A stretch of 64,000 bases of DNA from Lepisosteus oculatus (lineage: Eukaryota > Chordata > Actinopteri > Semionotiformes > Lepisosteidae), in NCBI RefSeq assembly GCF_040954835.1, contig NC_090714.1:3026501-3090500 (forward strand). The letters are read 5' to 3'. The translations under genes were made by a program, and so were the position numbers. This document shows positions 47,966 to 58,500 of this stretch, piece after piece; position 1 is the stretch's first letter, and the number at the start of each line of letters is the position of its first letter. The notes under the pieces are model-generated. The model was not told the origin of the DNA, ran no database searches, and saw nothing but the letters and a program-made list of their open reading frames with translations.

Positions 47966-48000
47966 TCGAGTGGGCGTGGCCACAGTCTGACGTTGCAGGC
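47920..48000 (-). promoter_or_regulatory. GC-box promoter of the minus-strand transcript
   Basis: Two GGGCGTGGCC (KLF/Sp-type) boxes lie at 47941-47950 and 47972-47981. A CGCACCTGTGCGCC block resembles the CACCTGTTCCACAGGTGCGCC of the copy 2 promoter at 44.34 kb. Confidence 0.45.
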
Positions 48001-48009
48001 AGCTTTTTT

Positions 48010-49790
48010 TCTTGGCTCCTCGTGAAAACTTATTAAAGATATCGAGCATGTTTACAGAAGCCCCCATGAGTTACAAGTTTCAAAATCCGTTTTCTTCCCA
48101 TGGCCATCTGAGTAATCCGAGTTAATGCATTAAATCATTATTAGTGTTTGAGAGCTACAGGAATGTGAATGAAAGAATTTAGCAATATGTAGGCGAGCTG
48201 TGGGCTCTAAAGTTTTTGCAGGACGCATACTGTTCTATAACCTGATCTATCTTAACTCTGCAGCAAGAAGTCATAGTCATATTTATATTCTGTAAACGTT
48301 TATCATGCACTCAATGTACTACCTTTGTACTCATTAGTCATTCAGCTGATGTGCTCATTTAAGAAGTTAAAAGAACATGAGAAATTTCAAATAATATTCT
48401 ATCCATGTAGTCCTTTTAGTTACCGGTATCAGTTTGATTTAATAATCTCACACAGCTATTGCTCAAAAGAAGTCAGACTGTTGGATTAAACAAAGTGGCT
48501 GGATCACCTGTGCCATTCTCCCACAACTCTTTGTGTAAAGAACTTTTCAATGTACTTCCCCATGACATCCTTTCATGTTTCCCTTGGATCACGTAAAAGT
48601 AGTTCACCCTGAATCACTGCAACTTAATCTTTTAACTGGTTACCTATAGCAACTCCTGAACTCATTAGCATAGTTTTCAACACTTGTGAACGACATGTAT
48701 ACTGAAGTACATTTTACATTCAAATAAACTCAGATTTCCCAACCCAACCCAACCCAACCCCGATTCTAAGCTTTAAGCCTTACCCTAAGCACTAAACTAT
48801 ATGGAGAAAAGATCGGGAAAGTTGCAGTTCACAAAAGAGGAGGTCGATCCAGTGCCTCTCACTGCCTTGCCTCAGCCTTCATGTTAACGGGAGACCTGAC
48901 CTCACATCTCCTCCTGTCTGCTACTGACTCACTGCTGATGGCCTGGCTTCAGTTCTCCCTGGGAAGTTTTTATCCTGACCTTATAATCATCCTCCAGCTG
49001 AATCTCCTAAGCTTCCCTATGCTCTTGAGCTCTGGTCGCATAGTAACCTGTAATCCTTTTTAGAGAACTCTGCTTTCTTGCAAGGCAGTATGACACCACA
49101 TGAGCTTCTTACCAAAGAGCATAACTCAACAAATCTCAAGCAACTCCAAAACATTTCACTTCTCAATGTGGAAAGTTAAATTTGTTTTGCAATTTTAGCA
49201 AGTAGGCTAAAAAGGAATATGTATTTCTAAGCTATAATCAAATCATTTTCTTTCTTTCTTAAACACTGAATGTTCAGGGAAAATGTATTAAAGCAACATC
49301 ATAGTGTCCCTAGAAGGCTTCTGTAGGCACTTTCCATTTTGGCTCAAGCCCAGGCTGTGGTGTTTCTCTGAGCCAAGATGGCTTCTGAGCAGGCGGGATC
49401 TGGAAGCAGGTGTGCATTATCGAGCTGGACACACCTGGCCACTCCACATGAGGATTTTAGGGCTTTTGGGATTGGTTCCCATGGATTTAGCCAAACCCCT
49501 GTAATTAATGAAGAGGCTTATAAAAGTGAAGCCTGGGAGAAACACTTCTACATTACACCTTCAGTAAAAGAGGAATATAAGACTTCTTCATTGTGAGTTG
49601 TGTTACCAATATTCCTGTTTCTAGAATACTGGGAGCTGTCTGGTGAGAAGACCAAAATGTCAGTTGCTTGGAAAATTCAACCAGCACACTGTTCCTGAAG
49701 CCAGTTGATTCTCTTTGGGACTTGCCAAGCTGAGCTGTGGCTTGGAAATGCAGTAAGTGAAACTATCCAGTAAGGAGTGCTACATGTTGG
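48010..49790. other. Intergenic part of the insertion in copy 2
   Basis: AT-rich, with a short CCCAACCCAACCCAACCC run near 48,740 and a repeat-like stretch near 48,515-48,560 (CACAACTCTTTGTGTAAAGA). No gene seen. Confidence 0.4.
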
Positions 49791-49794
49791 GAGC

Positions 49795-49895
49795 AAAGGA
49801 ACAAGTAATAGGTTTATTCCATGCTGAAAAAAAGAAGAAAGAGAACACAACGTTTCGGCCGTGGAGCCTTCTTCAGGTGTAGGACTGGACAGGGG
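49795..49895 (-). mobile_element. Fragment of a common fish repeat (CCGAAACGTTGTG motif)
   Basis: On the minus strand it reads GAAGAAGGCTCCACGGCCGA, AACGTTGTGTTCTCTTTCTT and GGAATAAACCTATTACTTG, a stretch I have seen repeatedly in fish DNA. Family not named. Confidence 0.5.
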
Positions 49896-49931
49896 GAACT
49901 GGGTGGGTGGGGGGGGGGAATCCATCCAGTA

Positions 49932-50560
49932 TGTCTTTGCAGCATGCCATTGTGAAGAGATGTGACAATAACCCTATTCCAAGGGACTAGGTTTGGAGGC
50001 TCTTGAGGAAAGCTGTATACCAGGAAGAGCCGTCTGTGGGATACAGAAACCCAGCTTGACCCTGCTGCACAGCCAGTGAGGAGAGATGCACTGAGATCCC
50101 AGGTAGGACACTGCTGTACTTGGCTGTTGAAATGGGTGGAGATTAAAGGTACTGTGGATACAGGCATCAGTCCAACACCCCAGTCCTTCTGTGCTAAATG
50201 GGAGCTTATTCACGGCAGTATCTCAACTGGACAAGTCTGGGGGATGGTGTGGGAGTCCTACAGTGACGGCTCATGCTCCTTGGGGATACAAAATGACTGG
50301 CCTGGGTACCGATGTTGGTATTGAACTGCCGAGACAACACTATAATGGTCAAAGTGTCAGGACATTGGTCAATGTAACCTTCTTCCTTTCCCACCTGCAG
50401 GAAGAGCCCTGTTGATCCCATGGGGAAGAACAGAGATGCACTGCATTTGTAATGTGGAACCAAGATGCTGGGCTTGTCTGGTGATCCTCTGACCTCCTGT
50501 CATGTGCTTGACCCTGATCTTGTACCTACTAAGCCGTGCAATAAAGTGAAGGTGTCATTG
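49932..50560 (+). ncRNA. Distal exon block of copy 2, with poly(A) signal
   Basis: Matches 34,617-35,180. It includes an exon-like part ending at 50102 before GTAGGA, and a last exon starting after CCCACCTGCAG near 50400 with AATAAA at 50540-50545. It may be spliced to the exons at 44.3-45.4 kb across the inserted segment. Confidence 0.45.
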
Positions 50561-53032
50561 GAAGTTTGTGTGTACAGACTTAAACTCCTAAGAACTGTCC
50601 TCCGTGGTTCTGGTGGATACTCCCCAATGCTTAAATGATCTGACTAGTTGGAGGACTAATCTGTAATTCTTCAGAAGTAGTGTGTCATAGGGAACATTAC
50701 CACCTGGAGAATATGTACAATGCAAGAAAGCTGGGGATATGTACTGGTTGTTCTTAAGTGAGACACAACTGCACCTTGGTTAATGCAAGGAGCTTCAGTT
50801 CTGCAGTTCACACTTTTAATGCACAGGTTAAATAGCCCAAGCCTTGCAACTGCAGATGACCACTAGCCTTAACAGGACCAAGGGATTGTAGATTTGCAGT
50901 GCCATTACTGTAGTAACGCAGGTGCCAAGCTGGGAGGTGACAGGGTTTCCTGACTGGAATTGCTCTGTTCCCACCTCAGCTGTGGCTGCTTTCTGCAGGT
51001 ACTGCAGGGTGGTTTCCCTCAATGGTGAGTAGTGTAACTAGTATTTCGGAATTGGAAGGGCCCTACACATTCACCATATGCTTGCCCAGGAATCAATTTC
51101 CACCTCGACCAGGGCTCTTCATACCTCACCCTGGGAATTGCCAAGCGAGTTTGGCTTGACAAGTCACCTCCTACTTAAATGAGGAGCAACGCTGCACGTT
51201 ATACTGCTCCCCAATCTGATCACTCGCTAGTAAGAGATGCTTAGCTTGAAAGGTCTCCTGTATTTTGTTGCAACGCATCCCAAACGAATCAGACCACTGC
51301 GCCGTTGGAGGGGGACAGGGTAGCGTCACGCCACTGAATAAATGAGGCGTTTTGTAGTGAAAACAAAAGCACACAAACGCAGCACTAAGGAAGGCGGTGG
51401 GTTAAACCATCACATAAAACTAAAACCGCGCTGTGCTCTCTTACTCCTCTGAAGGATCTCCTCATGAAGCTATATCCGTTATAAGCATAAATAAAAGCTG
51501 CTATAATACGACTTATGTTTAAACTCAAACCAGCAGATGTTTTTCTCGTTTGTTCCGTGACTACATGCGCCTGGGTATCACATTAGTAATTACGTACATT
51601 TAGCGAATGCCTTTCTTCCGTCTTACAAATTGAATTGCCGGGGACATTCAGTTATATACTACCACGCGATAGAACAAGTAATAATCACGGTCTACATATG
51701 AACTTACTGCTGGGATGAGTTGAAATGTTCTGATTCAGAGCTGCAGTTCGTGCTAATCAGAACAACGGCGATGCTGAGCCCTCAGTGCCGCACTGAGCAC
51801 AAGCTCAGCTGGGCTCCAGCTTCATTCCGCACGTTTCTCGTTGCAGCTGAGCTCAGAGCTGGAGATGAGATCCAGATTGTACCGTATTAACTAGCCCGCA
51901 ACCGCCTGCTAAAGCCGAAAATTCGTTGCATATGACTCCACACGATTAAAGGTTTTACATGTCATCCACTGCTTCAACTAGGAGCACTGGTGAAAGGGTG
52001 TTGTGCCGTTATGTAATTTGATAACTTGCCGATAAGAGCTCCTTACCTGGAGGGGTGTTCTAGTTTTTGTTTCATCTTCTCCAGAGTTTTGCATCACCTG
52101 TATAGTTAATCCAGTTCCTTAACATAATCTAATAGTAAAGTATAAAACCTGCTGAGCTCTGGCTCTTCAAAAGCAGGGTTGAGAGTATCTGCTTACTATA
52201 GTGTGTATATATCTTGTTCCTAAAGTAAAATGATAAAGATTAATATTCCAGTAATTTATTAGATTTAATTGCCGTCTGAGACATGGCACATATTTGACAT
52301 ATAGTTACTCTGTAATTTAACATTAATATAGAATGCAGGGCATTTCACAAACCTTGCATTAATGTCACATGCAGATATTTTGAGTGTGAGATCAGATCTG
52401 TAACTTAACATTTCAGTACCTAACGGTTTCATTTTCATGGTCAGAAGGGTTTTATCCCACTGCAGTCTTTTTACTGCAGCACAAAACGAGGTTCTTTTGT
52501 GTAGAGTGCTTTTCATCCTGAAGGAATCTACAGATTGCCTGGAATTGACTATTCATCAAGCAAATGCAGCAGTAGGTGAGACACCAGCCACTCTGCACCA
52601 ACATCTCCTCTACCAGCTAGAGAAGTCAGAAATTAAATGAAGGAGTAACAATAAGCTCATGTTGTCAGTCTAGCCTTGAATTTAGCCAGGACTCCAGGGT
52701 TAACACCCCTACATTTTAATCTTTATGATATTTGCTTAAACATCATACAAATGATTGAACCTCTCACAGCAAGGGGTAAGATGGAAGAGCACCACCTATC
52801 GTACATATCTCTCCGACCCCACTTGCAGTAACAGGCTGGATTTCCAGGTTCTGTACCAGTTCTGGGTAGGCTCAGACTTGTTTAATAGGAGATCAGGCTA
52901 AAACATATTAATACTGTTTCTTTTTTTTTTCCAGACCTGCTTCTGGGTGGTAGGGAGTTCTTCTTGGACAAAGCTTAGAAACCGGAGACGAGCGCTATTG
53001 TCAGCTGAGGGGCTGGAGTACCTGTAGTTCCT

Positions 53033-53135
53033 ATTGGTCAGTTGGTCATAAACTGATGAGCTGCTTCTATTGGTCAATAAGAGGAGGCGCCTATTCGATT
53101 CCTATTGGCCGGACGTAAGGAAGTGAGCAACCAAT
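53033..53135. promoter_or_regulatory. CCAAT-box cluster, copy 2
   Basis: ATTGG at 53033, 53069 and 53104, and CCAAT at 53131, at the same relative places as in copy 1. The shared CTATTGGTCAATAAGAGGAG block shows these sites were kept after duplication. Confidence 0.6.
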
Positions 53136-53699
53136 CATATCGTCGATTAGGTAGCCGGTGACTCTAGATGACAATCTTCATACACTTTGAATTTACTGAA
53201 AGTACAGAACTGGTAGGGTTATAGAAAGACACATTTTGTTTAAATTAAATAGAAGACAACCTTCTAACCTCTGAATCATTTTTACTTCTTCATAAAAAAC
53301 CACAAACGAATTAGAGCAGAGCTCTTATAAGTGTCATGTTTGACAACGGAATCCACTTTTAAAAAATATTGTGTATATGGGCATGTAGATATATTTAAAC
53401 TTTTTTTTATGTATCTCATACGAGTTTTATTCCGACAACTGTGGACGTTGTTTTCGATTTCGATCGGTGTTACGGTGACTGAGAGGTGCGGTCGCCACAG
53501 TGTAGGACTTGCTGAAGCAGGAGACTATTTCTAATGACTAACTGTTAATCACGTAATTGCAGTGAGAATAAGTAAAAAGTGCGTCATTTACAAGCTATGA
53601 AATGTTTAAAATTATATTCCGTTTTTCCATTTTACCGCTGTCTCTTTGATAACTGATAAAAAGAAAAAAATAAAGTTGTTAGCTATTGCTTAAAAAACA

Positions 53700-55441
53700 A
53701 AAAAGTTCAAATTATATTAAAATATTTTCTGCATGTCTGATACAGTAAGTTTCCGACGTTGCTTTTAGATATGTTATGAACTACCTCGTTCAACCTCGTG
53801 ACGTAGCGCCCCTTTAAAAAACACTTTTCTGGTTCTTTTTTTCACGCATCCAAATTTGCTGTGGACGAAATACATAATTTTATAAATCTAATTCTAGTAT
53901 TTTTAAATACGTGGCTTGAAAGACGGGTCGAATCCTTAAACGTCCCTTGATTTTCATATTTAAACGGACACTAAAAAAAGTCGGAAACGCATTTCTGCCA
54001 TCCAAAAAAAAAGATATCTCGCAATTACAAGACGTTCATAATAATAACAACGTTCATTTCCTTGTATGGACAACTTGGTACATTGTGCAATGACAGTCCC
54101 TACATTTTTAGGTACCGATAGCTTTACTTGAACTGTGGCTTTAGTGTTGCCGTCAATATGCAACGCTGCCCAATGCGCACAGATCTGCTTTCCCCTGGGG
54201 CTTATTCAAGATGAAGTGTTACAGTTTGCACCTTGTACCAGTGTGTACCTCCCGTGAACACAGTTTTAACCATCAGGATACCAACACACATTCTCAAACA
54301 AGAACGGTGTGCCCTGGAATCGATTATACTGCTTAAAACTAATGCTAACGTAGGAATGACATGACAAGTGTGCTATCGCGTGATGATCACATACAATATG
54401 CGATAATGTACTATCCCGTTACGGGACAGCCGATTATCAAAGTGAAAGTCGCCGTACATGGTCACATGATTACCCAAGACGATACTTGAAGCGACACAAA
54501 CGCATCACTAATGCAGTGGGTTTAATTAATCGTTTGTAGGGGGGCCGGCTTCACAGAGCTAGGTCCATGCGCTCAGAACCTTCTTTGTAACGCACACTTC
54601 TCTGCGGAGATGACAGGACACTGGAAATATATATTTGCTACCAAATGTGACAAAAATAAGTTAGATATTGCCTCTGATATTATTTTTTTTTACCTTATTT
54701 AGTTCCTATTCCTCTTAAGAATATTGTTTCCTCCTGTCACACTCCGGGTATAATCGTGAGGAAGTAACAAAATCACTATAACAATATTATTAGATATTCT
54801 TATATTTGAAGAACAGGGATCATTACAGTCACAGACACTGCATGTTCTTTTGCTTTGTGGTGAAACAAGCTGAAACCCTCTAATTCTTTTAAATGACCCT
54901 CTGCGGGGGGGGGGAGCCTTTTGCATTTTCCAGCTGGTAACTCCCGTCGTTACCAGGAGAAAAAGCCAAGTGGCCGAGACAGGGCTTCCTCTTTCTAAAT
55001 TTGGCCACGTCAAAAGCGAGGGGAAGAGCAGAGCCTGTTGTATTCAAATGAGCAAAGCCCAAGCACTGTGCTTTCTCCTCGTGTCCCCCACCAAGCGCCA
55101 CACAGACAATAAGCCCCAGCTCCTTCTTTAACAGGCCAGAGAGACCAGCAAGCCCCATTCCAGACTTTCTCCTGCATTTACATGTCTGGGTTCCTCATTT
55201 TGATACGGCTGGGCTTCTGCAAACCTCTCACACAAATGACCGCACAGGTCGCCCTTCAAACCAGCCTCCCCCTGATTACCAGAAAACGACCAAGAAACAT
55301 CTATTGTTATACTATGTGTTTCCCTGTTTGCAAGCTATTCTTCCATGAGTTCTCCCAGTCTGGGGCTGCCCACATGCAGGCAGCCTGCGATGGAAGTGCA
55401 GTCTGTGATGGGATAGGGACGGGTCTGGAGGGGGCGTTGTT
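53700..55441. other. VPS35L: VPS35L 3' untranslated region and flank
   Basis: No coding exon. The right part presumably belongs to the VPS35L 3' untranslated region; its end could not be placed. Confidence 0.4.
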
Positions 55442-55540
55442 TCATGTCCTGGTCTGCAGGGGGAGCCGCAGGGCCAGCTCCGAGAAGTGGGCCATGTCCG
55501 GCTGGCGGCTCTGCTGTTTGATGAACTCCAGCGTGCGCAC
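55442..55540 (-). CDS. VPS35L: VPS35L terminal coding exon
   Basis: The acceptor is TATTCCTCACAG. It has 32 codons and a TGA stop at 55444-55442, [20 protein letters not shown] then [12 protein letters not shown]. The C-terminal [11 protein letters not shown] agrees with the known vertebrate C-terminus. No convincing poly(A) signal was seen close by; TTTAAT at 54521-54526 (ATTAAA on the minus strand) is one option. Confidence 0.96.
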   Translation of the reverse strand: MRTLEFIKQQSRQPDMAHFSELALRLPLQTRT

Positions 55541-58500
55541 CTGTGAGGAATAAAGAACAGGCCGATTCGCACGCGTCTGGGAAGAACACAAGGAAATTTT
55601 ATGACAAGAACAGGCCACTCAGCGCATCACAACTCTCCCATGACTCTAGTGGGCAGGTGAAAGACTCCAGCCATTCCAAAACAATTTCAAAGCGTGGATA
55701 CTGGGAGGATCCCAGCACGTTAGACACCATGTAGTGGCCAAGCTGATTAATTCATACATGAGCTATTCTCCGATTTCCCAAACTTGTCTTCTCATTCTGG
55801 AACATCGGCACCAACTTGCAGTTGGCACCAACTCAATTTCAGTCACGTAACATTTCACAAAACTGTTTTTCTGGTTTTGTCAGGGTATTTTGCTCTATTT
55901 ATCAAACACGTTCTGTCATGAAGTAGAAGTGATGTGAACTAAAAGTGGAAGATTATATGATTTGTCAGTTTTCACTGTGCTGGAGTAGAACTGGGAGTAA
56001 TAGATTAAATAAGAGATGGTTGGATCCCAAAACCACAGCAGCAGTTTCTGTGTTTTCATCTACAGTATATTTCTTCAAGTGGTGCATCTATGAAGCAGTG
56101 ATATAGCCTCCTGGAGGTCTGAATGGTCTTTCATTTAATCTATGCTAAATAACTGCTTAAACATAATTCATTTTTTCATCCAGTCGCTCTATAAAACGTG
56201 CAGGAGATTGGCTCTGTAGTAAAAGGAGAACACTGCACTCCTGTGTGCATGAGTGCATGCGCAAGCGTGTGTGGGCGTGAGCGTGTAAGCATGAGTGCGT
56301 TTGCACAACTGTGTGCATGTGTGAGCCCATGTAACTGTGTGCACGTGTGCAAGTGTGAGCGCATGTAACTGTGTGCACGTGTGCAAGCGAGCGTGTGTGA
56401 GCGTGTGTAACTGTGCAAGTGTGAGCATGTGTAACTGTGTGCATGTGAGCGTGTGTAGCTGTTTGCACGTGTGCAATCGAGTGTGTGTGAGCGTGTGTAA
56501 CTGTGTGCACGTGTGCAAGCGAGCGTGTGTGAGCGTGTGTAACTGTGCAAGTGTGAGCATGTGTAACTGTGTGCATGTGAGCGTGTGTAGCTGTTTGCAC
56601 GTGTGCAATCGAGTGTGTGTGAGCGTGTGTAACTGTGTGCACGTGTGCAAGCGAGCGTGTGTGAGCGTGTGTAACTGTGCAAGTGTGAGCGTGTGTAGCT
56701 GTGTGCATGTGAGCGTGTGTAGCTGTTTGCACGTCTACAATCGAGTGTGTGCGAGCGTGTGTAACCGTGTGCATGTGTGCAAGCGTGAGAGTATGTGTGC
56801 ATGAGGAGGCCCCGTCCCGCCGGGCTCACCGAGGTCCGCGTGTCAGCGAAGCCGTGCCTCTGGCTCAGGCTCCACAGGTTGATGGCCAGCTGGTTGAGGC
56901 GGTTGTTCCGCAGGTCCGCGTGAGCCACCAGGCTGCTGAAGAGGGAGAAGGCCAGCGAGCTCTGCCTGCGCAGGGTCTGAAACACACACACGCGCGGGGA
57001 GCCGTGACACGCACATGCCTAGCACAGGCCGTAAACAAAAATCTCAAGCAGCTACAATTTCCTCAAGGCCTAAAAACAGGACACAGTTCTGGGAAAGGGG
57101 ACATAAAGGACTCATTTTCCACATATCCCCAGGAGAGGAGGAATAGCCCTCACTGCTTTCTCTACTTCCCAGGAGTAGAAGGAAGAGGAACGTCACTCTG
57201 CAGAGCCAAGAGCATCTTCTGGGGAGGTATTCTTATTCTGACTCTGGGGGAGGGGACAAACACCCCCTGTTTGCTGGTATTCTTCAGTGGCTAGGCCTTT
57301 GAACATCACGGGACGACCAGATCATTCTCCATTAAAAGGTGACAATTACTTGTAGGCCCTGAACACGCCAATTTCTTTGTCCTTGAATATTAATATTTAA
57401 AAACACAACTTTGATTTCATTAGCACACATGGAAATATTTGTGCATGTTCAAGATGTTGAATAAGAGTGCTGGGCTGATGGGTGTGGAAAGGTCTGTGAT
57501 AAAGCATCGTTAAGAGACCATAAGAACATAAGAAAGGCTGAAAATGAGAATATCTGGGGTTTAGTTAATTGATTAAGAGGTTCTCATCCAGCCATGAGTC
57601 CAGGGCTTCAACAGCATGGCTGGGTAGCTTGACCTCTTTGCATAAAGACGTTGCATAGAGAAACCCCTGTTCTGTTTTAAAAGCAGCCAATCAATCCAGA
57701 TGGGTGGCCTGGGATTTCTCCCAGCGGATGTGTGTGTTTGGCACCAGGCTCACCTCCTCTCTGCCCAGGGTCTTCAGGTGGTCCAGGACCTGGCCGATCA
57801 GAGTCTCGCACAGCTTGTTGATCTCGGCCACAAACTTGGGGTCCCCCCCATACAGCGTCTCGTTGGAGTCCACTGCCCGGGGGAGGGGAGTAAAGAGCCA
57901 CACAGTTAAAGAGGCGTACAATTTCCCAAACACCACACACAGGGGTAAGAGCTCATCGTCTCAAACGAGAGGTATGACATCACCTTTAACTCAATCTCCC
58001 TGGCGTCATCACTGGCTGCCAGCGGCCAGACTTGAGTCAAATTAAGAGTCACACAGCCCCTGTCTGACCTTCGTCTCGTTTCCCTTTACGTCTGCATGGA
58101 GTTCGAATGAAAATATACTAGCTGCGTTTTTCAGAGACAGAGTTCCGGGTATTAAAAGCAAAAAAAGGGGGACGTGCGAAATCTGGACATCTCAGGGGTG
58201 GAGGGGCAACCCCCAAACCATCAAGCCTCGTAGTGAGGAGGTCACACTGCGTCTGAACCCCAAGACCAGCTCAAACCCGAGGCCCCTCCCCTGATACAGA
58301 TGGAAGACGGAGCGCATAGCTGAAGATCTTGCCCCCCGCGCTGGGGCTACTGTAAGAAGCGTCACAAAGCCCCAATACCTTTGGGAACGCAGTAGAGGTA
58401 GTTCTCCTGGCTGAGCGCGGCCAGCAGGTGTAAGGCGCTGATGTACAATCTGACCTTGGCGTCGCTGTTGTCCTCCCAGGTGTAGTCCTGGATGATGTTG

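Larger units (their letters stand above)
42720..53690 (+). repeat. Segmental duplication, copy 2, expanded by insertions
   Basis: Homologous to 33,130-37,600 but interrupted by about 1.4 kb at 42.8-44.2 kb, about 4 kb at 45.95-49.93 kb and about 0.8 kb at 51.25-52.02 kb. Sequence divergence is clearly visible, so the duplication is not recent. Confidence 0.85.

Noticed and set aside
48738-48760. CCCAACCCAACCC run as telomeric repeat
   Set aside because: Unit is CCCAA rather than CCCTAA and only about four copies.
56157-56991. Long open frames of 150-270 codons on both strands
   Set aside because: They run through the GT-rich array, whose 132-bp period is a multiple of three and lacks stops; only the 49-codon VPS35L exon at the right end is real.
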